A stretch of DNA of 64,000 nt, from NCBI RefSeq assembly GCF_015832195.1, contig NC_052020.1, positions 4,966,254 through 5,030,253 of the forward strand. Direction: 5' to 3'. The first letter of the stretch is position 1, and each line of letters opens with the position of its first letter. Under the pieces are notes generated by a model that made no database searches, was not told where the DNA came from, and saw only the letters and a list, made by a program, of their open reading frames with translations. Position numbers and translations under genes: made by a program. Origin of the DNA: Motacilla alba alba (taxonomy: Eukaryota; Chordata; Aves; Passeriformes; Motacillidae). This document shows, in pieces, positions 52,048 through 63,960 of the stretch.

Positions 52048-55000
52048 CAAAATCTTTACTTAACCAATTTCCTTGTCTGCTTTTCTCTATCTTTAACAAA
52101 ATACTCCAGTTACTGTTTGGAGATGTACCTTACTTTCATACATACATCCAGGGTTCTAAGGATACACAAGGACTAGTGTATTGCAGATCAGGTCTCTTAC
52201 AGATTTAATTTTGTTGTTCTTGCTTATGACCAAACAAGGGATAACTTTTTCCAGCTCCTTCTCTGCTATTTCCCCATTTCACTAACAATGCACGGGCCCT
52301 GATAAGTATTCAGCTACAGCAGTGTCTGCTTGGAGCAACAAAGCTGCTCTCCCCTATCTTCTGTAACTGATTTGAGGACATTTTCACCTCAGTCCAAACA
52401 TCTGTGCCTGCGATTCCACCCCCACGTGCACACACTCTGTGTTTGCAAATGCAGGAACTTGGGTTTAAGCACAACACGGCCCAGCAGTGTATCCAAGTCT
52501 CTAGACTTTTATGCCCTACATACACCGTGGAATTTCCAGCGTGCATACAAAATTATTCATGACAGAAACACTGAAGGACCATCCTCCCCCCTCCCTCTGT
52601 GAATACCAATAAGAAACGTAGCAAGAGGTTTTCCTTTGCTTCCTGATCATAGTGAGGAAAGGAAATTTTAAACCAACGTGTTTTGCGGGAGGGAAAGTCA
52701 CTGCAAAATGTTGAAGACCAGGGGTGCAAGTACATACTTGTATTAATGTCTCCCATCCCTGGAGCTGCAGTAATTTGCATGACATTATCTACCTGGGATG
52801 TTGCTATGGTTATCACCATACATAAGTAATTACCAGGGCAAATTGCACATACAGCGCACGGATTCACGCTGTCAGAAGCAAAGGATCTTTTTATACACTT
52901 GAAAATGTACATGTTCGAAAAAAAACACTAATCACAAAGATTCCTGATACAAGAAAAACTTCTGGAGTGCTCCAAAATTGTTGTTAACTATGCTTATTGA
53001 CACCTTCAGGACCAAGTCAAACCACATCCAAATGAAGAGAGATGCTGCACAGGCTCAGTAGAAAATCAGCAGAAAGTCACCAGTAGCAGTAAGCAGAAAC
53101 CAACCAGCAGGAACAGTAGAAATCCCTGCCAAAGAGTTTAAGGTACAAGCAGATGAGAAAGGCAAAGAGAAAGAGAAGGGGTGTATCAGACAGAGAAAAT
53201 GAGATTGTCAGCTTCCTTGATAGCACAGGCCACGATTATTTTGGGTAGATTATGTCATGAAACTTTCTTCTGGCAACTAGGCACAAAAAGATGAGCAGAA
53301 GAGAAGGAGGATAGAGGGATGTAGACTACACCCATGCTAAGAAAAAGACAAAAGCTGTGGTGTTGCGATGAAGCAGCTAGCCAGGACAAGCCAAAACAGT
53401 CTAATCAAAGTGGTTCTCTGGAGGTTCCCCTACTTCCTCTCCTGCAAAGTTTCTGCTGCTGTTTGCAGGCTGGGATCTGATTGTGCTCCGCTTGGTTTCC
53501 CACAGGAGCTGAGATAAAAGTTACAGTCCATCTATTCTTGGACACCCAAGCTGAAGAGAGCAATCAGCACCCAGCAGAATTTGGATGAAAGTAAAAATAC
53601 AGCGTATCTAATGCTAGGTCATACAAAGTAAATTAGACTTTAAAAGCTCATTCTGGAATACTGATACTGTTACACTTCCAATAAAATTCAGCCGGACTTT
53701 AAATAAACAGCTCGAGCTGCAGTCTATTGGTGTCAATGAAAAGTTTGCAACAAGTTTGAAGTAGGTGTTCTGTATCCTCAGGAAAAGACAAAGCTTTAAA
53801 AATAGTGCTGATACTGTGACCTGAGTAAACCACATTAGGCTAACCGAAATGTAAAATATAATTCTGAAAAGCACAAAATACATTTCTACAATTTAATTTG
53901 AGGTGGCATACACAAGTCTCATATCCATTCAAACCAACCATATTTTCCATGTAGAGAAATACTGTGATTATTCCAGATTTACAAACTACAGTAGAAATGA
54001 GGAGAAAAAAGTCATCTTTTCCATTTGTAGCTTCTCTTAAAAACAAGTTCTTTTGTTTACTTAGAAATCATCTGCTTCTCTCAGACATATATTTTTACCT
54101 CCTAGTAGTACCAAGATACTATAATGCCATCAAATATTTTGACTATTTAAGCAGATAGAACTAGAAAAAACATAGTGATAGACGGATGCTCTGAGGAGAG
54201 CTTCAGAAGTGAGACAAGAGCAGGTATGAGCCAGCAGGCAGTCCAAAAGCACAGCAGCCCTTAGGGACCATTTGCACGGCCTCAGGGAAGTCACAATTAA
54301 TGATGTCCAGAAACACTGGCTAAAGATGCAAGATATGTGTAACCTCATCAGGATAAAGGCAGACTGAAGACAAAGAGAGATGTGAAATAAGTCATTTTGG
54401 GCTTTATCCCAGTGACTGAACACCCATGGTAACAGGAATATTGTAACTCCAAATATATTTCATACAAAATAGTTTGTTGGCTTTAAATATATCAGTGAAA
54501 GGGAAAGTAAATATGTGAAGAGCAAAATGCAAGATGGAAAAAGTGAGATAAATATTGTTAGATTCAGAGGAAAAATGCTATAAACAGTAAGCAAAGCTCT
54601 TTGATTCGCACTGTTTTCCAGCCCATAAAACCCTAATATCTGCCAGCGCTTCATTAAAAGCTTATGAACTACCCAGCATGCCTGCTCCTGCATAAATGTA
54701 TTGCTAAAAAACATTGTTGATGTTGCAGATCTGGTATTTTGCAATGTTTCAAAGAAACCTTACGTGTATAAAACTCAGATGCCTTATTGAAAGAGGTGGC
54801 CATGGTGAAAATAGCCCCACAAACTCTAAAACTAATTAATCATTCAAGAGCAGGAAGTTTCTCTCAGAGATATCCGAAGTAATATCTCTAAACCAGAAAA
54901 TACAAATATTTTAAGAAACAGGCATAGTGGATAAAGGACTTAAGAGAAAACTACCATTTTGTGAATTGAGTAAAAGGAGTTGAAGGCATGTCTTCTCAGA

Positions 55001-56959
55001 GGATTGAGAGTTCAAGGTCACGACAGTCCAACAGCAAAATCTGTAAATGTTAATCTGAGTGATACAAAGATCTGGCAATGCTAAGACTGACCAGATCAAC
55101 AACTGTTCTGACTGAATGTGCAGCCTATTCTCAGCATTACAACCTCAGACTTCAGCCCTCTAAGGACAAGTAATAGCAATATCATTCTTTTTCCACAAAA
55201 AGTCATATTGGATCAATCAAATCTTTATTGTTATTACCAATGGTCCCGAACCAAGTCTGGAGGGATCAGGACACTCATGATTTCCTATCTTTCATAAGAC
55301 CACTGCATTTCAGGGCTCCTTCTCACTGTGGAACCCAAACACGGGGCAAAATTAAAATGTTCCGACGGGCAGAACCCATACCCCTGAGGCAAAGCCTCCC
55401 AGTGTCTGGAGGCTTTCCAGTGAACAGCCACGTACGCACTTAGCCCATTCCGCATTGCTCTCACTGTAGCTCTCCTCACAGAAGTGCCTCCAAATTGTTC
55501 TGACAACAAAACATAGAAATTCATTTTCCACATCCCTCAAATAACTTCATACCCCTCTGCTGCTAAGATCAAGCATCAAGCTGATGTTTGATTACAACAC
55601 TGATGGGGTGAATGGGCAGTAAAGCCCACCTGTTACCCATGCAAATAACTTGTCTCTTAACTAGCAGCACACTCTGGCACTTGTGGATATGCAAAGTAAA
55701 AATTCAGCGCCTCAGCACAAACACACCTTTGGAATAACGTTAATTTCAATATTATAGATGAAGGAAGCAGAGACAGGAATGTTAGAAGACCAAGACACAA
55801 TTATTACACAAACATGAATATGTTAATGAAAACTTGGTTTTGAAGGTAGATGCTTAATAACAAACAAATAAACAAACCCAAACACAGCAGAAGGATTACA
55901 TCTCACTAGCTTTGGAAACTCAAACACAGCTGGTCTGATCAGCTGAGCCATTTTCAAGCTGCCACATGCACATCTCAGCTCCCACCAAATGGCACTGGAG
56001 CAGTTGCTCAGTTGTGGATGCACAAACAGCCCCAGAGGACAGACTGCCCAGGCCCACCGAGTGACTGAGCTCCGGGGGGTGCATTAGTGTCCCTCTCTGT
56101 CTAATTAACTAACAAACCAACATATCTGACTGTTTAAACCTTTGAAATCTGCTGCTGTCGCCAATGGTTCTGAGGCAAACCAGCACTAGCCCCGCACGGC
56201 TCTCACTTACTCTTTGCACGAGTCACAAGAGGCAGAGGACAGCACACGTGGAAATCTCCAACACCACATTTCTGTGGTCATTACAACCAAATCCTCTACC
56301 TGGCACAGCTCAGCTGTATATGAGGTTTGGGTCAAAAGGAGTTCTACGAGTGTAACAACAGCACAAGGGGAAGCTGTGGTCTGGTGCAGCGTCCTGCACA
56401 TCCGTGTTAGTGGTACACCCAAAGGCCACATCAGATGTGGTTTGTACACCCTGTGGGCTGGGCTGACAAACCAGTTGTTGCAATTTGGAAAAGTGACAAT
56501 GGACGGACCAGCCTTGGTGGTGGAGCACAGCTCACCACAGGACCCCTTAGCGACAGGGTCATTACCCCTCGATGCATTGTGTCACACAATGACAGCCTCC
56601 TCTGCACTCTGTTTCTGGAGCTGTGAATGACCTGTGCAACACAGGAAAAAGGGTCATACTGGGAAAAGGAATCAATTACCTCTGCCTAGAGACTTTCACA
56701 AGTGTCAACAAAATAAATTTCACTTTAGGCAAAACAAAAACTTTTTCTTTTGCTGTATGGCTTGGGCTTCCCGTCTCCCACATTTTCAGAATCCCAAGTT
56801 CGGTTCCCTTATAGTGACAGTGACCCTATCACGATAAATATCCTTTGTGAGAGTGCGGGCAGCCTTTTCCCCTCGCACTTTTGGGGCATCACCACTCAAG
56901 ACGGCGTGGAGGGGTCTGTTTGTTTGTGTTCAAATCACACTTTTGTCCTTTCCCAACCG
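49761..56959. other. Intergenic, upstream of RCN1
   Basis: Unique sequence with the poly(A) run at 52000. Two stretches, 55230-55530 and 56160-56640, have somewhat higher GC and CG content and open frames on both strands (up to 138 codons at 56214-56630), but no domain was recognised. They could be degraded transposons or proximal regulatory DNA. Confidence 0.55.
52000..52046 (+). repeat. 47-nt poly(A) run
   Basis: Uninterrupted A homopolymer. No polyadenylation signal or retro-copied gene is seen in the 120 bases before it, so a processed-transcript tail is not supported. Its exact length is likely to vary between reads. Confidence 0.95.
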
Positions 56960-57640
56960 ATTCAGGCTGACAGCAGCAGCCATCACCAGCCCGGCGCTCC
57001 GGCCGAGCGAGCAGCGGCGGCGGGCCAGCCCCGAGCCGCTGTTTCGAGCTGCCGCGGTGTTTGTCAGGCTGAACTTGGGGCGCTCCGGCGCGGGGCTCGG
57101 CACCCCTGGGCTGCCCGCGGCGCCCCGGCGGCGCTCTACCCGCGGCCCCGGCCCCGCCGCCCGGGCCCCGTGCGGACGTGGCGCCGCCGGGCCGGGCGCG
57201 CTGCCAATGGCCGGGCCGGGGGCGGAGCGGGCCGGGGCGGGGCGGCGGCGGGCCGGGCGGGCAGCGGAGCGGAGCGGAGCGGGGTGCGAGAGCCGGGCCG
57301 GCGGGGCATGGCGGGCGGCGGGGCGCTGAAGGCGCTGCCCGCGCTGCTGCTGCTGCTGCTGGCGGCGGGCGCGCTGGGCAAGCCCACGGCGCGGCAGGAG
57401 CGGGCCCGGCCCGGGGCCGCGCAGCACGAGGACCGGCCCGGCTTCCAGTACGACCACGAGGCCTTCCTGGGCAAGGAGGAGGCGCGGAGCTTCGACCAGC
57501 TCAGCCCGGAGGAGAGCCGAGAGCGCCTGGGGTGAGCGCCCGGCCCGGGCGGGAGACGTGGCAGGGGGAGGGCCCGAGCTGGGCCCGGGGCGGAGGAGGC
57601 GGCCTGGGGCTGCCTGAGTGTCCGAGGGGACAGCGGGGCC
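56960..57640 (+). promoter_or_regulatory. RCN1: CpG-island promoter and 5' UTR of RCN1
   Basis: This block is very dense in CG dinucleotides and stands out from the AT-rich upstream DNA. It has a CCAAT box at 57204-57208 and GC-box (Sp1-type) motifs at about 57218-57228 and 57234-57245, with no TATA box. A short GGAGC pentamer array sits at about 57261-57282, just ahead of the start codon. This is a typical TATA-less housekeeping promoter. Transcription probably starts between about 57250 and 57300, but the exact site cannot be read from sequence. Confidence 0.8.
57308..57531 (+). CDS. RCN1: RCN1 coding exon 1
   Basis: It encodes residues 1-74 and two bases of codon 75. Residues 1-24 form a signal peptide: a short positive n-region (K8), a run of six leucines, and a likely cleavage after A-L-G before K25. 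The remaining N-terminal arm carries the conserved acidic/aromatic stretch [12 protein letters not shown]. The donor is GG|gtgagc at 57532. The exon is extremely GC-rich and lies inside a CpG island, unlike the AT-rich exons 2-4. The sequence just before FQYDHE is EDRPG; as I recall, the mammalian protein has an N-glycosylation sequon there (NQS), which is absent here. Confidence 0.95.
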
Positions 57641-60600
57641 CTGCACTCCACAGTGGTGCGCTGAGCCGCAGTGGGGTGCCCTGAGACGCAGTGTGATGCT
57701 CTGTACCCCAGAGTGGTGCCCTGGACCGCAGTGTGATGCTCTGTACCCCGGAGTGGTGCCCTGAGCCGCAGTGGGATGCTCTGTACCCCAGAGTGGTGCC
57801 CTGAACCGCAGTGTGATGCTCTGTACCCCAGAGTGGTGCCCTGGACCGCAGTGTGATGCTCTGTACCCCGGAGTGGTGCCCTGAGCCGTAGTGGGATGCC
57901 CTGTACTCCAGAGTGGTGTCTGAACTCCACTGTGATGTACTTTACCCCAGAGTGGTGCCCTGAACCCCAGTGTGATGCTCTTTACCCCAGTGTGGGACCC
58001 TGCACCCCACAGTGGTGCCCTGAGCCGCAGTGGGATGCCCTGTACCCCAGAGTGGTGCCCTGAACCCCACTGTGATGATCTGTACCCCAGTGTGGGACCC
58101 TGTTCTCCAGAGTGGTGCCCTGAACCCCAGTGTGATGCTCTGTACCCCAGAGTGGTGTCTGAACCCCACTGTGATGTGCTTTACCCCAGAGTGGTGCCCT
58201 GAACCCCAGTGTGATGCTCTGTACCCCAGTGTGGGACCCTGTACTCCAGAGTGGCCTGCGGGTCGAACCTCTGGGTTTCAACTTCTCTCACCCCGCTGGT
58301 TTTGCAAAGGAGCAGCCAACAAATCATGGCTTTGGTGTTTCTCCCTGCTGTCTTTTCTGGCCCCAGAGCAATAACCTCACAGAGGGAGCTGCTGTAGCAG
58401 GTGTTGGACCTGCTGCTGCAGGGCTTTGCTGCTGTGGCTCCCTGCCTCTGGGACACTTGCCTCCACCATGTCAGTGTTCATCGAGTTTAAACCATTCCTT
58501 CTCTACAGCTAGGTTTACAAGCCCACTTCAAGCATCTTCCCACTTGTGACTTCTTTGTGTACAGTGTTTCAGCTGCTGTGACTTCCATGCAGCTCTTGAT
58601 GCAAAGGGCAGGGACTTTACTGCTTCTCCCTCCTTTACACCTACAGGAAGCCAGATCACTAAGCAGAACTAAATTTAATAGGAGTTAAACAAAGATCCTT
58701 TAATGTAGTTACCACGAAGAAGATTGTTTGAAATACCTGCGTGTTCTCACTAAGATTCCCCCCCGCCTTCTCTTCCACAGGGAGTGGCACTTGCTAATTT
58801 TCGGTCTAGTCCTACCATAAGCAGTAGCACTACAATCCTACTGAGTAACCTCTTGATCCTTCTCAAAGCTGTCACTACTATTTACATGTCTCAGTGAGTA
58901 AACAGATGAAGTGATGACCAGAAATGATTGACTTCATCCTCATTGTTTCAAGAAGTAGCAAAAGAAACTACGTTCTCAGCATGCGTGACTATGACCTAGA
59001 GTCTCATGAGTTGTGTCACCAAAATGGACATGCCCTCCTAATACTGGTCTGCACTTACTAGTACAGATAATTCAATATTTAACAATATAGGTGCTTTTAA
59101 ACAATATTTACAAATTGTAAAGCAAGGGAAGAAGTTTTAACTTCCATTGATCTCGCTGATTGCCCTTTGGAGGGGTGACACAGGCACGTTAAAGTTCAGC
59201 CACAGTCAATAATTACCTTTTAAATGGAGGTGACTGAAGTGGCCCTCTGAGGACACGTTGTGGGTGAGCACTGTGCATCTCAGCATCAGGGGTGTGGCTC
59301 CTGGGGGGCCTTTAGGAAAGTTTCATAACTTCCAGCATTCCCCAACCTTGTAATTTTGGATAGCAGCACACTGGGAGGTAAAGAGAGGATTAAAAAAACA
59401 TCTTGTGGCTTAATACTTAATAGTCATGTGCTGAACCCCTTCTCCCCATTTTTGTTATGGGCGACTTCTGTAGGGGTTTACAAACAGAGTCACTTCTCAG
59501 CAAGTGACTGCTCTTAGGAAGAAGGCAGATTTTATTAAAAGCTATTTTAAAATGATTTCTGGGAGAAAACAGAAACACAGTCTGCTGCTCTAACCAGAGT
59601 GCAGGCTGCTGTATTTATCAGGCATTTTACCTTGCTTAAGAAATGTGGCAGCACATTGGTCATCCCAATAATAACAGTAAAAAGTGAAGTGCACACAACA
59701 GCTTTTTACCTGTTCCTTTGGGAGCCTGTAGACTTGTTTTATTGTCCCCAAGACTGTTTTGTTGTCTCCAGCTTCAGCTGAGAAGTGGAGTGGAATAGTG
59801 CACACGGATGCAATAGACCTATAAAAACAGGTGAAAAGGAGAAGACATGAAACATTTTCTGGTACACAGTCCTGACTTCTTTCTTGTTACACATTGCCAA
59901 GAGCTACCAGCATAATCATTTGTTACCTTAACAGTAGAAAGAAATACCAGTTAAAAAAATTAAATTCATTGTGGGGAAAATCTGGTGACAAGTAGAGTCC
60001 ATCATGCAGGGAAAGGGACCCCTGGCAACCGATGGATACAGAAGAGAAAAGGTTTTCTAGTCAGTTAATCCACACTTCACTAATTCAGAAAGGAATTTCA
60101 GCAGCCCCTTTTTTGCCCCATAACTCAAACAGCATGTTCATAAAGTCAGTCTGATACTATCAGACTCACACAAGATTGCTGGAAGTTCAGCAGAAGCTGC
60201 TGCTGCTATTTCAGCAGCCACTTCTGTAGCAGAGGCTTGGGCAGAGACATTGCTTCACTACTTGGGCAGTTCCAGTTGGCCAAATGTGGTTTCTTTGTGG
60301 AGAACCAAGATGTGGAATTGAAAAGCATGTTTAGAAGTGCAGATCTTTTTCCCTGAGGTTTAGGGAGCTCTCCTGTTGAGTGTCAAGTCACGATTCAGAC
60401 AAGTCAGCTCCTACTCTTCCCTCTGCATTCCAATGGCACGTCAGTATTCCACAGGCATGGCATGAGCTGGCCACTGGGTGAGGCACAGGGCACCTGCAGG
60501 CAGGCTGCCCCTGCGCCTCATGGGCAGGGTGAAGGGTGCTGATGTGCCCAAAGCCAGCCTGGATGTGCCAGAGAGCCAAGGTGGATGTGCTCAATTCCAA

Positions 60601-63600
60601 GAGCAGGCACAGAAGGCAGTTTTACAAGCTCGGCCCCAAAATGGTGGAGTTTATCAATTGCAGGGAGATTAGTTGCAGAGAACATAAATGGTAGAGAGAG
60701 CATTGTCCTTTTTTATTTTTTTGAACTGCAGCTGTGTGCAGAATGTTTCGCTCCCGCTGATTTCAGCAGTGCTGGCAGCTTTACACTGGACAGAGGTTTA
60801 TAGCCCAGCTGCCAGCAGTGGCTGGAGACCTGCTGCAGACTTGATAGTGCTTTAGTGAGTAACAGGCATTGCTGGCAACACCAGCAATACTGGGTTCCAT
60901 GGGGAATCAAAGAAAAGAAACAAGGGGAGGGACAGGCATGGAAGGGGAGACTGTACCTGGTGTACACCCCAGCATTACACACTCATCACTTCACCCTGAT
61001 GTCAGCCTGCTGGAAAGCCAAAGGAGAAACTGCAGGTGTCCAGCAAGTCCTGGATTTTTGCCCTGGTTGCCTCCAGCAAGTTTGAGTTCAGGCTTTGTCC
61101 TGTAGTGAAGTTGGTGTCTCCTGCTCTGAGCCAGCATGGCTACTCCCTGTCGGCAGTGAAGAACAGATGCCCCTAAGACAGGAGGCACAACCTAAGAAAA
61201 AGAAAGCCAGGTATTCTCTGCTGCTCACTGATTTTGGCTGTGCAAGTTTCCTTTGAGTTATTCATAGCAATGCTGAATAACGAACAGAGACGCATTCCTT
61301 GAGATGATGTATAAAATGCAGGGAAGCCTTAACCAGTAGGACAGCTTTAGGAGTTTGGGGCGCCTCGTTTTTGTGGAAAATCAGGGCCAGATAAAGATTA
61401 CTAAAATTGGCCTGACATGCAGTTGGGTTTTAAAGATGCTGATGTCTTTTTACAGGAAGATTGTGGATAGAATAGATGACGACAAAGATGGCTATATCAC
61501 AACAGAGGAATTAAAAACCTGGATTAAACGAGTACAGAAACGCTACATCTATGAAAATGTGGCTAAAGTTTGGAAAGACTATGATCTAAACAAGGATGAT
61601 AAAATTGCCTGGGAAGAATACAAACAAGCCACATATGGTTATTATCTAGGTAAGAGGACAGATTGTGTGATCAAGGATTTTTGAGATTATAAAAAATGAT
61701 TTCTTGCCTTGCAGTCAGCTGGAGGTTGTTGTCACATTTAGGACTCTTGAAGCTCACATTAAATTTTATGGATGCTCAGAGGTCAAAAGCACTTTTTAGT
61801 TATTTATTGCAGCCCTTTGCACATGGGTCACCAGCACCCAGAAGGTTTTGTAGAGGTATCATTAAATATACTGACACAGCTGAATTAAAGTCTCCTTCAG
61901 TTAGAAATATATTATTTTTTAACATTGAAAAGGGTACTTTAATTAAAAAATAATATATTGTCTAATTAACTGTATTTGTGAATTTATTCTCTGAAATCCT
62001 AAGTCTAGTTGTTAAAAATGTAGTCTGTGTCTAAGCCATAGCAAAGTTATTGATTAAAATCATTCTTGCAGAATAACATGCTTCAGACTGTGATCAACAG
62101 CAAATGAAAATCCTTAACAAATCAGGCAAAATAAACATTTATTAAAAAATATACCTGAATTCCCCCACTCCCTTCCACGTTCCCTTTGCTTTTATAAGTT
62201 AATGAAGGAAGAGGAGGAGAAGAGATCACTTAAGCTAAAGGGCAATACTGACAGAGCAACAAATCAGTATTAATTGACCATTTATACTTACTGGAAATGA
62301 GAAAACAATATTTACCTACCACAGAGGCAGTTTCTAGAGCAAGCTTCCTGTAGCAGTAATAATTCCAAAGCCTACCTTTAGATTTAAATGGAGTTTGTTA
62401 CATCTGTGAAAGGAAATATTTGACACACAGTCCCTGCAGAATTATTCCTGGAACCCTTCTCAGCCCTTTGTCTTTGCTTCCTCTAAGCCCCAAGATTTGG
62501 AGAGCAGCATTGTGGGCTTGTGTTAATGAATACTTAAAATTCCCATCTGTAATTCCTGGCCCAGTCTTTTTCACCTGTGTTTGTCTCCCAACACATGAAT
62601 TGTGAAATTGTTATGAGTATTTTTCATTTTTAAAGTCAGTTTAATGTTCCTATTTTAAAAATTATATCAAATACCATTCCTTTTATGCCACTGAACACTC
62701 TGAAAAAATGCCATTGTTTTAAAGTGAAAATAATTGTTAGGTTCCCTGTAGCAGAGGCGTAGCACTGAGATAATTTCAGTCAGTCTGCCACCTTCTGAAA
62801 TCACATTTCCTTCGTTTGCTCATCTTGAAACTGAAAAGTTGTGTGGATCATATTGATTCCAAAGGAGAAGAAAACTTATGTGAATGAAGTCTACCCCAAA
62901 TATTGCCTCAGTGGTGCTTGTAAAGGCAGATAAAAATCTGTGAGGGAATACTGCAAAATCCATTATTCTGGTTTGTAACAGAAAGCTTGCTTAGAAATTT
63001 ACCTCCTACTACTGTCACCTTTAAAGATCAAACCAAGTATTTGACCCCTGAATTTAAAACTTCATGGGGAAGAGAATTTCCATTTAGAACAACAGCTATT
63101 CTGGCAATAAACCTTTTTATTTCTAGACTCAAACAGCTTTGTTTTGCTAGTACGTTTTAAAGGAAAACACCTCTGAGATCATCTTGATTTGTCTGCAGAA
63201 AATCCAGAAGAATTCCAAGATGCGACTGATCAGCACAGTTTTAAAAAAATGCTGCCCAGAGATGAAAGACGATTCAAAGCTGCAGATCTGGATGGAGACT
63301 TGGCTGCCACTCGTGAAGAGTTCACTGCTTTCCTGCACCCAGAGGAGTTTGAGCACATGAAAAACATTGTTGTCTTAGTAAGCAAAGCAAAATCAATGCC
63401 ATTGTTTCTATTTTTATGGGTGAACTTTGAAGGCTTCTCTCACCTTTCCAGGCAGGGTTTAGAAAGAGACACACACATAATAGCTAAGTGGGGAGCAGAA
63501 AGGGGTGCCTTTCATGATACTCACTTGGTTTAGAAGTCTCAACATAAGAAAGACTTTTTAAGTGCACTTAGACAGCTCCTAAATGGAATCAAGAAACAAT

Positions 63601-63960
63601 CTTGGGGCACAGACTTAAACCAAAATAAAAGGAGGGTGTGCTGACATGCAACAGCTGAGTGCTTCATGCAAGCTGGTATCTGCCCCTAACATAAGCAGTT
63701 CATTCATACAGGGAATATTTTCAACATGAAAGGATATTTTTATATTCATTGTGTAAACAACAGTCCCACTGGATTTAGTGAGACTACATTCACTTGTGTA
63801 CAGGGGCAGGTCAAGGCCCCAGAACATTAAATTATCAAAGGCAGGTAATCAGAGCTCTCAGTTTTTTCTTGATAACTTTCATGCAAAACTGTTTTCCAGG
63901 AAACCTTAGAAGACATAGACAAAAACGAGGATGGTTTTGTGGATCAAGATGAGTACATTG
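57308..63960 (+). CDS. RCN1: RCN1, reticulocalbin-1 (5' part, exons 1-4; 3' end beyond window)
   Basis: RCN1 is a soluble calcium-binding protein of the CREC family that resides in the endoplasmic reticulum lumen. The coding join is 57308-57531, 61456-61649, 63199-63377 and 63900-63960, giving 219 complete residues of an expected 320-330. Seen directly: an N-terminal signal peptide, then four EF-hand loops at residues 82-93, 118-129, 169-180 and 206-217. Recognisable RCN1 segments include [25 protein letters not shown] and [18 protein letters not shown]. Introns are GT-AG with phases 2, 1, 0 and 1, and every phase matches across the junctions. The start at 57308 was chosen because the next 24 residues form a signal peptide, with G at -3 and +4. 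The segments are closer to RCN1 than to RCN2, RCN3 or calumenin as I know these families. EF-hands 5-6 and the C-terminal HDEL-type retention signal are not in the window. Confidence 0.96.
57532..61455 (+). other. RCN1: RCN1 intron 1
   Basis: GT-AG intron of about 3.9 kb. Its first 110 bp still belong to the CpG island, then comes the minisatellite to 58256. From about 58260 to 61455 I see ordinary unique intronic sequence with no recognisable exon, RNA gene or transposon. Confidence 0.85.
57642..58256. repeat. Minisatellite in RCN1 intron 1 (20-bp unit; 40- and 120-bp higher order)
   Basis: About 31 tandem copies of a 20-bp unit resembling GTGRTGCYCTGWACCCCAGW. Alternate units differ, giving a 40-bp dimer. 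In the left half, 57721-57780 and 57841-57900 match at almost every base, so a 120-bp (six-unit) higher-order period is also present. Copies on the right side are more diverged and contain small deletions. Because the unit lacks stops in most frames, long open frames cross it on both strands (for example 57136-57930 on the minus strand). These are by-products of the repeat and not genes. The array begins about 110 bp after the exon 1 donor. Confidence 0.95.
61456..61649 (+). CDS. RCN1: RCN1 coding exon 2 (EF-hands 1 and 2)
   Basis: The acceptor is tttttacag|G and the donor is ctaG|gtaaga. EF-hand 1 (residues 82-93) has a canonical loop with D at 1, 3 and 5, G at 6 and E at 12. EF-hand 2 (118-129) has D1, N3, D5 and E12, but position 6 is D instead of the usual G. 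The same departure is present in mammalian RCN1 as I remember it, so it is probably ancestral and not damage. Confidence 0.96.
61650..63198 (+). other. RCN1: RCN1 intron 2
   Basis: GT-AG intron of about 1.5 kb, AT-rich, ending in tttgtctgcag. No repeat or RNA gene recognised. Confidence 0.9.
63199..63377 (+). CDS. RCN1: RCN1 coding exon 3 (EF-hand 3)
   Basis: The acceptor is tttgtctgcag|AA and the donor is tta|gtaagc. It carries the conserved [18 protein letters not shown] stretch; the EF-hand 3 loop is at residues 169-180 with D1, D3, D5 and E12, and a non-glycine (L) at position 6. The junction with exon 2 makes residue 140 a glutamate, where I recall human RCN1 having glycine. This follows from the split codon g|aa. 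Confidence 0.96.
63378..63899 (+). other. RCN1: RCN1 intron 3
   Basis: GT-AG intron of 522 bp with donor gtaagc and acceptor ttttccag. Nothing else is recognised in it. Confidence 0.9.
63900..63960 (+). CDS. RCN1: RCN1 coding exon 4 (EF-hand 4)
   Basis: The acceptor is ttttccag|G and the donor is ttG|gtaagt at 63961. It encodes residues 200-219, with the canonical EF-hand 4 loop at 206-217 (D1, N3, D5, G6, E12). It is the last exon in the window and ends in phase 1, so the next exon must supply the other two bases of codon 220. Confidence 0.95.

Noticed and set aside
56214..56630. 138-codon open frame just upstream of the RCN1 promoter
   Set aside because: Open frames exist on both strands, no known domain, and no splice link to RCN1.
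1..57000. CRISPR arrays, tRNA or rRNA genes, and PAX6 coding exons
   Set aside because: Looked for and not seen. CRISPR is not expected in a vertebrate genome, and no paired-box or homeobox coding sequence was recognised.
57136..57930. 264-codon minus-strand open frame through RCN1 exon 1 and the minisatellite
   Set aside because: It is antisense to a real exon and built from the 20-bp tandem repeat; the repeated peptide is a by-product of the repeat lacking stops.
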